Source: Sambucus nigra (lineage: Eukaryota; Streptophyta; Magnoliopsida; Dipsacales; Adoxaceae). Taken from it: DNA of 64,000 nucleotides. Below the pieces are notes generated by a model. The model was not told the DNA's origin. It was given only the letters and a program-made list of their open reading frames with translations, and ran no database searches. The stretch covers positions 395,433,049-395,497,048 of the forward strand of contig OX422211.1 in NCBI GenBank assembly GCA_949130495.1. Direction: 5' to 3'. This document shows positions 1 to 12,400 of the stretch, one piece after another (the stretch's first letter is position 1; the number at the start of each line of letters is the position of its first letter). Position numbers and translations under genes: made by a program.

Positions 1-780
1 GGGGGTGTGAGGATAAGTTGGGGTCAAAATAGGGAAATGCACGAATGTGCATGGGTTGTGTGAGGTCATGTGGGAAGTGGGGTGGTGAGGATAAAAACAA
101 ATCAGATTTGGTTAAAAGGGTTTGGGGGTATTTATGGAAAAAGGGTTAAGTGGGTTTTAAAACATGTGGGCATTTATTTTGGTTTGGTTTTGAGATTGAC
201 TTTTCATTTGGCTTTATGCAGGTGGCACACGATTTTGCATTTGGGTAGAAAATGGGAAATGGGTTTGGTCTTCAAATGGGTCTTGGAAGATATGGAGGTT
301 CGGGTTGAGATGGATGTTTTCGGGTTGTAGAGATCCGAAGGTGGTGGATTCGGTTTGTACAAGTGGCTGGTGAGGAGGGTCGCCGACCGGAAATGGGTCG
401 GAGTAAGGGTGCGGTTGATGGTTTATGCGCCCGGGGGCGGAGATGGGATCGCACAGGGGGTTCTGGCTGGTTCACCGATGCTTGGGGTGTCGGGTCTCGC
501 CGGATTTGCGTTGAGAGATGGTTCCGGGTCGGGGTAGTTTTGGGTTAAGCCATGGTGGTGATGAGGGGTGAGTTTTAGTGTGTGAGTTTGTGGTTTTGTT
601 TAAGGTGGAGTTTTAATGGAGGTTAGGAGGAGAGAGAGTGAGTTGTTGGGGAAAAAGATGGGTGGGTTAGATTGTGTGTGTGTGGGTGTATGGGAAGGTA
701 TGTGTGGGTGAGGTAAGATGTTTTGTTATATTAGTGTGTAGGGTTTAAAGGTGTGAGTGAGTTTATGTGTGTGTGCGTTT
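1..780. other. G/T-rich unassigned sequence
   Basis: The plus strand is rich in G and T with runs of GTGTG near 640-780. Short open frames exist (for example 70-330 and 355-548), but none resembles a known family and their composition follows the strand bias, so they look like chance frames. It may be the end of a degraded LTR element that begins outside the window. No gene is supported. Confidence 0.5.
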
Positions 781-1080
781 AATTTATGACCCCTAAAAAA
801 TAAACTAAAAATAAAAATAAAATAAAACAAAATAAAAATTTAACTAAAATTAAAAAATAAAAATGAACTAAAATAAAAATGACATGACACGACACGACAC
901 ACTATACAAACTCTAAAAAACTAAACACAACTAAAATAGAAACTATAAAAATAAAAACTAATAAAAAAATAATAATAAACTAACTAAAAACTAAGAAAAT
1001 AAAAGAAAATATAAAAACAAATACACGACGCGCTAAAAATCTTAAAAATATATACATGACTCAATAAAATAAAATAATTA
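781..1080. repeat. A-rich low-complexity tract
   Basis: The plus strand is almost only A, T and scattered C, with repeated blocks such as AAATAAAAAT and ACTAAAA and a short ACACGACACG stretch near 885-900. No coding potential is seen. The strand asymmetry could be part of the non-coding end of the neighbouring minus-strand gypsy element, but that is inference. Confidence 0.6.
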
Positions 1081-1089
1081 GGATTCAAT

Positions 1090-2365
1090 GCAGCATGTTG
1101 TTGCCCGTAGCTAAAACCAAGATGATTTTTCTATGAAGGGTTGTAAGAATTCCCATGAGGGGCACCAAAATTACACTTAAAATCCTCCTACTCCACTCAC
1201 TTACTCCTGAAGCATAACTTTGTAGGCGGGTATCGTCGGGTATTCCTCTGTTGAATGTCCCGCCTCACAAATAGCACACACCTTTTATATGGGGGTGTGG
1301 ATGGAATTGGTTGCTTCTCTTACCTATACTTCGAGTATTTCTCTCAAGCTCCTCTTAAATTGGTCCAGCCGACAGTCTAACAAAGTATCTTTGTCTACGT
1401 GGTACAGAACGGACGCAGAAGGAGTGGTGGACCCTTGTCAAGGCTGGTTTTGGGCATTAGGATCAGATGTGTCCCACACTTGAGTAGTCTTGGCAACATA
1501 CTTAAGGTGGATTTCAGCATCATTAGCTTCTAGCTCGAAGAAGGGTCCATCACAAATAATTTCAACGAGTTGCTTGGAGTTAATATTCAAAGAACGAGAT
1601 AAGTTGCTATTTATCAAGACCATAATGAGGGCATGAAGTGAGTAATTCATTAAAACGCTCATGACATCAATCGAATGGCTCATTTTTTAGTTGTCGAAAA
1701 GTTTAAATTTGAGACTTAATGGAGTTCTTCGATGCAGAGGGAGTAATTTTTTGAGATATTTGGATTGCAACTCATTCCACGACGCAATCGAGTTTGGATA
1801 TAAATACCATAGCCATGTCTTAGCTTTATCCTTTAGAGAGAACGGAAAAAGCTTGAGGCGGATTACATCTTTCATGCATGTTTGATCGCTGAAAGTTTCG
1901 CACGACTCCTCGAACTCACGAACGTGGAGGTTTCTCCGACTCCATTCCATGATAAGTGGGAAGTATTTTGATCATCCCATTCCTAAAGTGAAATTTTCCT
2001 GCATTGTACAGGAGTAGAATGCATCCCGGAATGACTGATCGCTCTGGATATAAGAATTCTCTCAAAGGGCGATACGATGCCTCTCCCTCACCCGTACCAT
2101 GACTAGCTTTATTAGACATGTCTCTCTCTTCAAGTGACTCATTATCCTCACTCTGTATTCTCGGAGTGTAACCTAAAGTGTAACCTGATGGGTAACTTGA
2201 AGGATCACTCGAAGTGTAACTTGCTGTGGAGCTTGGCGGTATAGGAGGTGGAACCCAAAATTGAGGTACGTTAGGAGTATAGGGGCTATCAGGATCGTAC
2301 AAAACTAATGAATTCTTATAAATGTGATTTGGAGTTGATTGAGGAGTTTGTTGTGGATTTTGCAT
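1090..2365 (-). pseudogene. gag: Ty3/gypsy gag remnant (Athila-like)
   Basis: This was the structural Gag protein that packages retrotransposon RNA. Reading on minus, the frame runs 2365-1916, shifts at 1950-1687, then 1683-1437. The middle block has the plant gypsy gag core IRLKLFPFSLKDKAKTWLWY followed by SWNELQSKYLKK. Further on, at 1282-1238, a zinc knuckle reads CAICEAGHSTEEYP, with the last Cys of CCHC replaced by Tyr. A primer binding site and LTR lie just upstream at 2471-2488 and beyond, so gene and element agree in direction. No protease or polymerase follows: the sequence changes to A-rich DNA at about 1080, so the element is truncated. The Athila-like label rests on the GGCGCCGTTGCCGGGGA-type primer site and gag style; the gag family call is firm, the lineage less so. 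Confidence 0.8.
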
Positions 2366-2470
2366 GAAAGGACTATGAGAAATGTTATATCCTTTTCGAT
2401 TTTTTTGGATTTTAATGAATTTTTTATCAAAGTTTTAGATTAACTCGATCTAACCTACAGTCTACCTAGG

Positions 2471-2488
2471 TCCCCGACAACGGTGCCA
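2471..2488 (-). other. LTR retrotransposon primer binding site
   Basis: The minus strand reads TGGCACCGTTGTCGGGGA, close to the TGGCGCCGTTGCCGGGGA site common in Athila-type plant gypsy elements and matching the 3' end of tRNA-Asp. It lies just outside the LTR and about 100 bp ahead of the minus-strand gag, in the right order for a minus-strand element. Confidence 0.8.
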
Positions 2489-2494
2489 AAAACT

Positions 2495-3950
2495 TTACGC
2501 GACCACAAATGTGTCTAAAGTGCGTGCTTATATAGGCTCAAGTGCAAGCATGTCGCGTAAGTAATAAACTCGATAAGATGGGGTCGAATCCACTGAGAAA
2601 TAAGACGAATACTAGTGACGACGAACGGTAAGACAGTCAACCCTAACCTGAGTCTAAAGAGAAACGAAAAAGATGATCGAAGTGGGAAAATTTCTATCAA
2701 CTAATTGTAAGTCAATTAAACTAATTATTAAACTAAACATGCAAGAGTAAGCTAATTATGATTTACTAAGTATGAATGGGAAAAATAGGTTAGAAAGCAA
2801 TCCCCCGACCCTAGTACGTTTACCGACTATAAAACTAGTTATGAATTAAATAATTGATTAAATCCAGTCTTTATTAATCTCAAGAATTATGTATATGAGG
2901 GTACTAGCCCGCACTATACATAATCAAAAGTAAGAATAAAGTGTTGTCGTAGTAGCTACACGCGCGTCGCACTCTGAAGCATCTCGATTACCTATGGCAA
3001 ACGAGATCAAAAGTCCTACAACGATTGTGATCACCACACAACACGATTCGATCATTTACATAATTCAGGGAACTAATTTTACAGGCATGCAAACCACATT
3101 AGGGTGGGTTCATGCATCCCAACCCTTAAAAGTCTAGCCTAGCATAGTGCAATTCTCATGATGAAATTACTCCTAAAGAAGAATAGAGATGTAATATCTG
3201 CTGGATATAAATTAATCATGCAATAATTATTGAAATCAAACAATAAAGAAGAGAAAGAAATCAACTTTACTGTAGAAATTTTAATTGAGAATTAACAGCT
3301 GTAATTTGTGAGCTTCTAAGGTTCTTCTCTACTTTCTCTCTCTAAAACTATGCAAAAAGAAGCTCTCCCATGTTTGGGAATCGTTTTAAATAAATAACCA
3401 TGAAATTACAAGAGTTTTATCCATGCAAGACTCCAGCTGAAAAACTGGATAATTACAAAATTTAACTTCCGAACCGGTCCGGCCTGATGTTTTGGTTCGG
3501 TCTGGTGTATACCAGATCAGTTCATTTTTTTGTTATATTAGATCGATTCGCTTCACAGATGTTTATACAGTAAGTTTAAGGGTTCAGATGGATTTCTTTA
3601 TGATGACATTCGGATCGATCTGTTTCACAAAACTTATACAATGGACTCAAGGGGGCCGTATCGGTTCGTTTATGACATCCGGATCTGTTCGGGTCCTTGG
3701 ATCAATTTCTCTTTATTTTCTCATCAGTTTCTCATGATTATCTCTCATCTTTCAAGGCTCATAACTTTGCTCCGGGACTCAGATTTGGATGTTGTTTCTT
3801 CCTACATGCTTGTAGACTCGAAGTCTTCAACTTTCATTTTGGGTGGTCATCTAGATTCCAGCTACAAATTACTCTTTTGCCTTTTTTTACTTTTCTTCTT
3901 TTCTTTTCTTTCGGTTTCTTTCTTTCTCTCTTTCATTAAATACCTGTAAA
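2495..3950 (-). mobile_element. 5' LTR of the Athila-like element (upper end uncertain)
   Basis: Sequence next to the primer site has the look of a gypsy LTR 3' end: on minus, a short TATATAAGC segment followed by TTGTGGTCGCG and the primer site. It has no supported coding frame; the open frames near 2515-2700 and 3492-3949 do not match any family. The inner edge is probably at the TGTGTCT near 2510. The outer edge was not found, because no clean TG...CA end or target duplication is visible before the next element at about 3955. Confidence 0.5.
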
Positions 3951-3954
3951 ATTT

Positions 3955-4488
3955 ATGAGAAATACACAAAACTCGGGATATTTGTTAGAAGATGTTAGTA
4001 TCATAGATATGAGATAAATCAACGCATTTTACATCTCCTGAGGTGATAAAAGCCTCTAAATTAAAGGGATAAATCAGAAGAATTTATGCCTAATCAGATA
4101 TCATAGGGTTATGTGGGCCTGAGTGATGAACTTTCTCCTTGATGATAAGAGGTGTCTCGTGAAGATCTGGAATATCTATGTCGGATGGAGCTTGAAGGTG
4201 GAGGCGGCATTTCTCTTCTAAATAAGGGAGCCATTTGTTTTCGAGAAAAGGATGGAGACCTAAATTGAAATAATCGAGGCAATTGCCTCACCGTGTCCTG
4301 CGTGGCTTCTTGTACTATATCAAGACTAGCTAGGATTTTAGTTAGGTCTGTTACCATAGGTGGAGCAGACGGAACAGGTGGATTGCCTTCATTTCAGAGA
4401 CTAGAAACGGGGTCAATCATCTTGCTTTGAATAATGGTATATGAGAGTGAGAATGACACTTAGAAACACGTTCCCACAGACGACGCCA
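3955..4488 (-). mobile_element. Truncated 5' internal region of a second gypsy element
   Basis: This lies inside the element whose LTR is at 4492-5072 and primer site at 4471-4488. An 82-codon minus-strand frame (4357-4109) is rich in Ser, Arg and Pro and has no firm match; it may be the start of gag. The remainder of the element and its second LTR are missing from the lower-coordinate side, so a deletion or another insertion cut it at about 3955. Confidence 0.5.
4471..4488 (-). other. LTR retrotransposon primer binding site
   Basis: The minus strand reads TGGCGTCGTCTGTGGGAA, one base from TGGCGCCGTCTGTGGGAA, a frequent primer site of plant gypsy elements. It is three bases from the LTR boundary at 4492, as expected. 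Confidence 0.8.
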
Positions 4489-4491
4489 ATT

Positions 4492-5072
4492 TGTTGATGT
4501 AAAAAACTAGACTTGATCTAATTTTATAATCACAGATAAAATATGTAATGGTAAATAAAGAGAGAGAGAGAGAAAAAGAGTTTTTAAAGTGGTTAAGCTA
4601 TGTAAATATGTCCACTGTTATTTTATTAATTTCAGTGTTTACAGAAAGCTAGGTACTCTTGTAGATAAGACAATCCCAAAATCCGTTCCACCGTCCCCTG
4701 TTAAAAGGGATACAATGTATTTATAGTGACCCGAAGGTCATGGGTCAAAATGTTAAGGGCTGGAAAGCTTTATATAATTAAGCATTTACATCCTTACATA
4801 ATGAATGTGACGATTAGTTGTATAAACCACATGTAATATGACTCTTGGTATGATGACTCTTCATTGGTCTTGTTGGTCGACCGTTCTTGTGTTGGTCAGC
4901 ATTCCATGCGTTGGTCGGAATTCCTTGCGTTGGTTGAAATTCCTTGCTTTGGTCGGCATTCCTTATGTTGGTCAGCAGATTTATTATCTGCTGACTAGGA
5001 TTTTGTCCATGTTGGAGGACATGTGTTCACTTCTGATTGGTCCATGTAGGTGGATAATTTTTTGCATCAACA
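4492..5072 (-). mobile_element. Complete 581-bp gypsy LTR
   Basis: The segment begins TGTTGATG and ends CATCAACA, a perfect 8-bp terminal inverted repeat with the canonical TG...CA. The primer site sits beside its lower end, so this is the 5' LTR of a minus-strand element. Repeated blocks of TTGGTCGGCATTCCTTGCG occur around 4860-4980. Its upper edge abuts MULE coding sequence at 5073, which shows the element inserted into the MULE transposase gene. The second LTR and target duplication are not seen. Confidence 0.85.
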
Positions 5073-7085
5073 TTTGCTAATGAGCTAAGGGATAAATCGT
5101 TATTGAGACCAATTGATGCAGTTAGAGATATGAATAAGAACTACGGTCTTGATATAGGTTATCATCATGCATGGCGTGGGAATTTTTTTTTTGCTGAGTT
5201 GCATGGTGATTTGAAGGTATTCTATGCATTAATAAATGATTATGGGGAACTTTTATTGCAGTATAATCTAGGATCGCATTGCATTCTTGACGTGGAACTA
5301 TAGAGAAAATTATTCAAGAGAGTTTTTGTAATGTTTGCAAGATCCATTGATGGATTTCTGTACAACATGCCTGTTTTATTTCTTAATGGTGCCTTTTTGA
5401 AGAGTCAATATCATGGAACAATTTTGTCGGTAACTGTGAGGAATGAGAATAATGGTAAATGTAAAGTACTAAAGTTTACTTTACAATATTATGCCTTTAC
5501 TTTGGCATTCTTTGTATATTCTTTGGACATAATATAAAGTACATGCATGACATTATAAAGTACACATGAATATATGCGTGTAGTTTGTAGTGATATACGT
5601 GTACTTTGAGTTTCGTGTTTGTTATTTTCATAAAACCCCAAAGTACACCCATAAGATTAAAAGTACATGTGAATTTTTATTTTGTGTCATGTGTATTTTG
5701 TAATGTTATGCATGTACTTTAGGATTCCTTGTATGTTCTGGGTAAACATTGCAAACTATACGCACATCATTATAAAGTCCACGTGAATTTCTTATTACAT
5801 TTTACGTGTACTTTCTAATGTTGTGCGTGTACTTTGGGATTCTTTTTTTTACGATAAAATGAAATAAAGTACACCCATATATATTAAAGTACGGGCATAA
5901 TATGTTTATATTTTACATGGTTTAATCCATAAACATTTAAACAATCCACATGTTAAAATATATTTATTCTTTTATATAGCCTACGTGTTTAATGGTCCGC
6001 GCCAGCGGCACCATTTTTTGAGTACATCATACAAATCTGCATGTACTGATACATTTTATTATATTTTCAGTCTTTTACCCTCTTGTATATGCAGTTGTTG
6101 ATTCAGAGACGGAGGATAATTGCATGTGGTTTCTCATTAATTTGCATGATGCACTAGCACATCAAGATCGAAACATCACATTCATATCCAATCGGAACAA
6201 TGGTCTTATTGCAGGAGTTTATAAGGTCTTTCCAATTTCTTCACATTCCTACTATATACATCATTTACAAGGAAATATAAAGAAGAAAATACAGAGGAAT
6301 TATGGGAACTTGCAAAAAGAAGCTTATGCAAGATTTCATGCGTTGTGGATATGCTATAACAATTGATGAAATTCAGAAGAACATTGATGCCCGAAGAAGT
6401 AAGGTGGAGCTGGTGTTGCTGATTTTCTAGATAATTTGCCTCTGGAGAATTGGTCTTGTGAAGATCTCACCGGTAAATGTTATGATGGCATGACATCAAG
6501 TGTTGTGAAATCATTCAACTCTTGGATCCTATAGGAAAGGCATTTATCGATAATGAATATGCTGGACAAAATAAGGGTCATGATTATGAATTTTGATGTA
6601 AGCAAACTTGTTAAATCTGAAACATGGTCAAAGGAGTTTTGTCATCATTTTGATAAATTACTCATTAAAAATTAAAATAAAAGTAGTCATTAGAATATTA
6701 GCTGCTCAAGTCAACATGTATTTGAAGTTCATTCAGATATGCGAGCCACGATTGACTTTGAACAAGGAATTTGCTCTTGTAAGAGTTGGAAGCCACAATG
6801 ATTTCTATGTTCTCATGTTGTTTTCATCGTACGAAAGATAGGTGGAAGTATTTATGATCATATTGACGATTATTATAAAATATCTTTTTACAAAAAATCA
6901 TACTCATCACCTATAGTTCCTTTCACAATTTGATGTCCCTAAACATTCCATTACCTAAAAATCCAACCATCCTTCCTTCATTAACAAATAGACCAATAGG
7001 GAGGCCAAGAAATAAGAGAATATAATTTGTTGGTGAGGTCATAGCCAGGTAAGTTACGTGCTCTAGGTGTAGTAAAACGAGTCAT
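5073..7085 (+). pseudogene. mudrA-like: MULE transposase (mudrA-like), degenerate
   Basis: This encoded the transposase that moves Mutator-like elements. The frame opens directly at the LTR boundary, so the N-terminus is lost. Blocks in order: the N-terminal plant MuDR pattern (DAVRDMNKNYGLDIGYHHAW, 5109-5168); the catalytic-core start FKRVFVMFARSIDGF (about 5318-5360); LFLNGAFLKSQ; then after an intron (5455-6070) YAVVDSETEDNCMWFLINL, ITFISNRNNGL, and VVKSFNSW near 6505. A SWIM-type CSC..SW motif is near 6770, followed by a Gly-Pro-Arg-rich RPIGRPRNKR tail and a CSRC..(T)SHYRST knuckle near 7055. Asn stands where the usual core Asp is expected in both NGAFL and SNR, and stops occur at 5301 and in later blocks, so it is not functional. 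Confidence 0.85.
5455..6070 (+). repeat. MULE intron filled with a GTGTACTTT-type motif
   Basis: The exon ends with the codons for ENNG followed by a GT donor at 5455, and coding resumes after TTTTCAG at 6070. Inside, short motifs such as TGCGTGTACTTT and AAAGTACACCC recur about ten times in both orientations. The second half (about 5660-6030) is also a diverged direct copy of 9010-9390. Confidence 0.65.
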
Positions 7086-8320
7086 TACAGGTCCACATAT
7101 AAAGAACCAATTTCATTCCACTTAATATTGTTCAATTCATTCATCGTAACAATAGTTTTGAATAAAATCAATGAAGATAACATTTGAATAAATTAATGTA
7201 ATTTTATTATTGAGTGTTCATTTCTATTTTATTTGTTTGTGAATGAGATTTATGTAAAGTGCACGCATTTTTTCTAAAGAACACGCATATTGGATTGAAC
7301 AAATCATTTTCAATGTGAGTGTATTTTATAACACTTAGGCGTACTTTCATAAAGTACACGCATAATTGAAATTGATTTTGTTCAATCCGTTGTGCTTGTA
7401 CTTTATAAGAATATGCGTGTACTTTATGAATTGTATAACTTACGATTTATATTTTTCACTTATACTTTATGTATTATTGCATTCACTTTAGATTTATTTT
7501 AGTCATTTTTTACATTATAAATTACAAGAAGAATTTAAGAACAAATGTTGTTAAATTCTCAACTTCCGTCCCATAATATAAATTGTTCATTTACTATCTT
7601 TTTCTCATTTACGACACACAACATAGTCTTCCATTTATTTTGTTGGCTTCATTTTTTAAAGTTTTTATTTCTATTATATTATCTTCCAATATTTAATGAA
7701 CATCACTCATATTTGCACATTCTTACATGTATTATGGTCCGCTCCAGCTGCATTATTATCGGAGTATTATCATAATCTGATCCGCGCCAGCGGCAATATT
7801 CTTAATTTAAAAAAATATAAGTGTTCTCCATATTTAATACATGTATTTCAGTACAAAATGTATTTAATGTACATTTTAAAAATGTACAAAAATGTGTTAT
7901 CCATATTTAATGTATTTCAGTAAAAAAATGTACTTTATATATGCATTTTATAAAAAATATATATAAAATCATTTTCAATGTGCGTGTACTTTAATAAATA
8001 TACGTGTAGTACAAGAATGAAAAATAAAGTACACGCACATTGAAAATGTTTAATCTTAATTGATTTCTTAGCTGTGTTATTTTCAGTTTTACATAATTGT
8101 TAGTATATACATGCTCTCTATATTTTTATAGCTCCTATATTAATTGTGGTGCACGCAATCGGCATTTTAAACTTTATATTATAAGACTATAGACTATTAT
8201 CATCAAAATAAAAAGACATGCATTAAAAGAAAATATAATTTCATTCATTAATAAAAAAAATTACAAATTATTTGAAAATAATAAAGCAAAAACAAAATAC
8301 AACTGATTTGGAAAAAAGAC
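7086..8320. repeat. Spacer with dispersed GTGTACTTT/AAAGTACAC motifs
   Basis: No gene is supported here. The stretch holds repeated TGCGTGTACTTTA-type motifs in both orientations (for example near 7260-7440 and 7980-8040) and two copies of a GGTCCGCGCCAGCGGCA-like block near 7737 and 7780. It separates the plus-strand transposase from the minus-strand genes. Confidence 0.6.
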
Positions 8321-8323
8321 CTA

Positions 8324-8719
8324 TCAAATATAAAAAATATCATCTGAAAATTGAAGGAAACTGTCAATGGGGTACGAAAGAACGTCGATAAAATTCAAGA
8401 TGATCCCAATTCTATGCTCCAGCGATGAAAGGACCTGAGTCGTATAATTTCCTTCCTTCATACAATTTTTTAGAATTATTTTGGCCTCGTAGGTATAGAA
8501 ATTGACGAGGGCTTCGCAGGTTTTCGGCGGCAGCACATCCTCTTGAAATAAGTTGTAGGGAATCGATGGGAATCTGGGTGAGCCTTCTTTAATGTATTCG
8601 TTAAAGGCGACAGTTGCTCGAATGATATAGGAAATGTGTTCCTCAATCATTTGTAATTTTTTCATATAGTTGTTTGCATCTTCACGAGCTTCTCTCAAAG
8701 ACTCTGCTAGTACAACCAT
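8324..8719 (-). CDS. Hypothetical 131-residue protein within the MULE
   Basis: An uninterrupted minus-strand frame begins at an ATG at 8719. The product is predicted to be mostly helical, beginning MVVLAESLREAREDANNYMK, with no signal peptide, membrane segment or known motif. It lies between the transposase and the ULP1-type pseudogene and is free of the dispersed motif that fills the flanking sequence, which argues weakly that it was once a selected exon. It could be a lone exon of a larger gene. I do not recognise the family. Confidence 0.35.
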   Translation of the reverse strand: MVVLAESLREAREDANNYMKKLQMIEEHISYIIRATVAFNEYIKEGSPRFPSIPYNLFQEDVLPPKTCEALVNFYTYEAKIILKNCMKEGNYTTQVLSSLEHRIGIILNFIDVLSYPIDSFLQFSDDIFYI

Positions 8720-8839
8720 TTTGACGTTTTTGTATTTTAACGTAAAATGGTAAAGATTACAACAAGGTTATGTTTTTTACAAGCCAAGTAAGGTTTATGA
8801 CTTGGAGCCGAATAATTATGATATGTGGTGGTTGTATTG

Positions 8840-9395
8840 ATAAATGAATTAAATCACATGTAAACTTCCAAGGTTTGAATGTATTTCGTCGATGTTGACT
8901 TTATAAATAGTATAATATATGGATGTACACGTATAATTCTTTGGAAAGAACGTTGTACATGTGTAATTCTTTTTTATTTTTATGTGTACTTTACTAAGTA
9001 CACGCATTGAGTTAGAAAGTACACGTGAACTTTTGTAATGTTGTAAATGTACTTTGTAGTGTTTGTGTGTAATTTGTAATTCCTTGTTTGTTCTGGACAA
9101 ACATTGCAAAGTACGCGCATATCATTACAAAGTACACGTGAACTTTTGTTTATATTTTATGAGTACTTTTTAATGTTATGCGTGTACTTTGGGATTCTTT
9201 ATTTGTTAAAGGCAAACAAAGTAAAGTATACGCATAATACTACAAAGTACGCGCATCATATGCTTGTACTTTACATGGTTTAATCCATAAACATTCAAAC
9301 AATATGCATGTACTAATGTTGGAATATATTTATTGCTTTGTATAGCCTACGTGTTGAATGGTCTGTGCAAGCGAAACCATTTTTTTTAGTATAAA
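8840..9395. repeat. Motif-rich spacer; diverged copy of the MULE intron
   Basis: The part at about 9010-9390 aligns by eye with 5660-6030 of the transposase intron, sharing ACATGGTTTAATCCATAAAC, TATAGCCTACGTGTT and the GGTC.G.GC.AGCG block in the same order. It contains about eight AAAGTAC.CGCAT or complementary motifs. No coding frame is supported. Confidence 0.6.
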
Positions 9396-9479
9396 TTATA
9401 TGGAACTACATTGAATAAAAAAATAAAAAATAAATAAAACTATTTGTCCTCCTATTAAAAAAATTAAAAAAATATTTAC

Positions 9480-12400
9480 AATTAATTTTCTTCCTATTAA
9501 CAATCTACAAATAATAATTATATGCTCTTTGTTGGAGAATTTCATCATCTTGAAATAATGTTTTGAGCGCAATTCCTTTGACAATTTATCCCTGTAGTAT
9601 ATACAGAACACGCCACAGTCAATACAGAAATGATAACAAAATAAATATATTTGTTACCATAATGTGAATGAAATTTATTGAAATGTGTCGTGATGAATTA
9701 TGTGTGTATTAATTCAAGAGTGTTTAATCTTACCCATTATTTTGTCTCGGGCATTCATGATCTCTGGATAGTTCAAAATTGAGATCATGACTCAAGGGCC
9801 AATCCATTGTTGTTGTTTTTCTCTTTGGATAATGCATATTTAAAATTCATCCCTTCTATATATCATTGTATTTTACCTCTTTCACTTATTTGTGGAGCTT
9901 GGTCCTCCAATTTGTACAATATTTCTTAGAAAGAAGAAAACTGTTAAGAGAAAAAACCATGAGTGTATACAAAATACAAAAGTACATGTAATGTAAATAC
10001 GTTTAGGGTGTAACCATCCTATTGGTTTCGTTGCAGTATGATGTGGATTGATTGTTATCCAATGCCTGAGAGAGTCCATATGGACAACTTTAGTTTCTTG
10101 TTTGTATATAACTAATGTAAAATGTCCTGCATTATCTCCTGTTGTATGTCTCATGGGAATGAATAGAATTTCATAAATTACAAAATGTGTTTTTCTATTT
10201 GTTCCCTTTGCATGTTGTAAATATTATTTCGGACAACTTCCCGTTAAAAGTAATAGATTTGTTAGTAAGAAAAAAATGATAGTATTTATTTGATGGTGAT
10301 GGACAAAACTTTATGTATTATTTTCCTTACCCAAGCCTGTAAGTCAAAAGTGTGCATAGCTCGGAGCCCATTATTCTTTATTTTCGTCTCCATTAAACGG
10401 GAGAATGATTGAATTATTCGTTTCACACATTTAAAAAGGTAACGATAGAAAAATGAAAATTTAATGAATACTATATGTTTCGATTACATACTTGGTTTGA
10501 TATTTTTTCGACTATCAACAATTCTTTAATATCGTCGGTGCAAATGAATGATGAGTTTTCTATTTTATAGAGACAATCGCTGAATTTCAAGACAAGAAAT
10601 AATGTTAGAATAATAATTGAAACGTTATTAATTGAAATAATAATTGAAGTAATGATTGGTTTTATAAAGACAAGAAATAATGTTAGAATAATAATTGAAA
10701 CGTTATTATCATTAAAAAAATATGCGTGTACTTTCTAAATTTATGCGTGTACTTTATAAAGTACACACATGTAGTTCCGTACAAAAATGCATGTACTTTA
10801 TAAAACCAATCATTTACGTGAGTAACAAATGTGTGTATTTCATTGATAATACACGTACTTTATTATACTATGAATGTTCTTCATTTCGAAATGCGTGTAC
10901 TTTATAAAAATATTAGATTATATAACATGGAGCTATAATTTAGATAATTAACAGGCATCGTAATATTCGTATATATACATAAGGGCATTACACAATAAAC
11001 ATAAGTGTATTTCACAATAAAATAAGTTTGTTTCAATATAAAAAAAACAAAAGACTTTACCTTATTTTCTTCTCTAGTGTGAAATATTCTTTCAATTTAT
11101 TTTGGACTTCTTCTGTAAGGTGTTTTGTACACTTGTAGCTTTGCATGTATACTTCATCTGTTTCTTTTGAAGAGCACTCGCCTTTATTGTTCTGCCTTTT
11201 TATCTTTTTTGATGGCACAATAGTAGTTTTATTAATTGGTCTCTTTTTTCCTTTAAGATGCAATTCAGCAGGAGCTTCATTCGAGGGATTTTTATTATTT
11301 TCTTCTTTTGACAGATCATTAATAGGATGTGAATATATAATATCATCATCAATCTTTTATTTCTGATCGTCTATTTCTTGGACTCTCGCATACATTGAGT
11401 TCTGTAGATTTATTTCTTCATCCTTTTTAGAAAGGGAGGACCTTAAATCTTCTATTTGTTGATTGATAATTTTATTTGTTGTTTCCTAGAGAAAACAAAA
11501 CATCATGTTTAACTTATGGATTATTCCATAAACATGCCATAAACCTCAATGAAAATGAAACAATTGTCAAACAATAAGAGAATCTATGGATTTACTATAT
11601 TGATAATGCATGTACTTTATTAAACTATGTGTATACTTTATAAAACTATGAATGATCATCATTAGATAATGCATGTAATTTATAAATATATGCGTGTACT
11701 CTGCATTATTTTCCAATAAAAACAAAGTATACCTAAGTACACACAAAACATTACAAAGTACACGTAAAAATAAAAATAAGTTCACGTGTACTTTGTAGTG
11801 ATATGCGTGTACTTTACATTTAGTCCAAAGAACAAATAAGAAATTCCAAAGTACACGCATAACATTACAAAGTACATATAAATTTACATAATAGTTTTAA
11901 GTATTATGTGTGTTCTTAAATAACCAATGCGTGTACTTTATTGACAATGCGTGTAATTTAACATAAATATGGACACACGATTAAATATATATTTGTAATA
12001 TCACCATATTACCTCCTCATTGAGTTTCCTAAAAGTTTCATCTTTATCTTTTAAGAACATTTCGTTGGCTTCAGATAAGTAGTTAATGCTTTGCGGAAGT
12101 TGTTGTGCTGTGATCCTCTGAGTTTCTGATGAATCTTTAGCAGCATTAAGACTATTATTTAAAATTGAATTTTCAATTATGAGTTGGGCATTATCTTTCT
12201 CCAACTTTTTTATTCGATTACAGTTGTTCTTCTTCGACTCTTCAAGTTTATTTTTGTACTCATTATTCAAACAAATTTGTTGGGCATTATCTTCCTCCAA
12301 CTTTTTTATTTGTTCGGTAATGTTATTTTTCAACTTTTATAGCTGAAGTTTAAAAAGTGTATTGAAAATAATCTGTTGGGCCTTATCCTCCTCCAACATC

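Noticed and set aside
70..548. Short plus- and minus-strand frames in the G/T-rich start
   Set aside because: They share no motif with any family, overlap one another on both strands and reflect the base composition.
3492..3949. Overlapping plus-strand frames with hydrophobic ends
   Set aside because: They lie in LTR-like, T-rich sequence; the hydrophobicity comes from TTT/CTT runs, not a real membrane protein.
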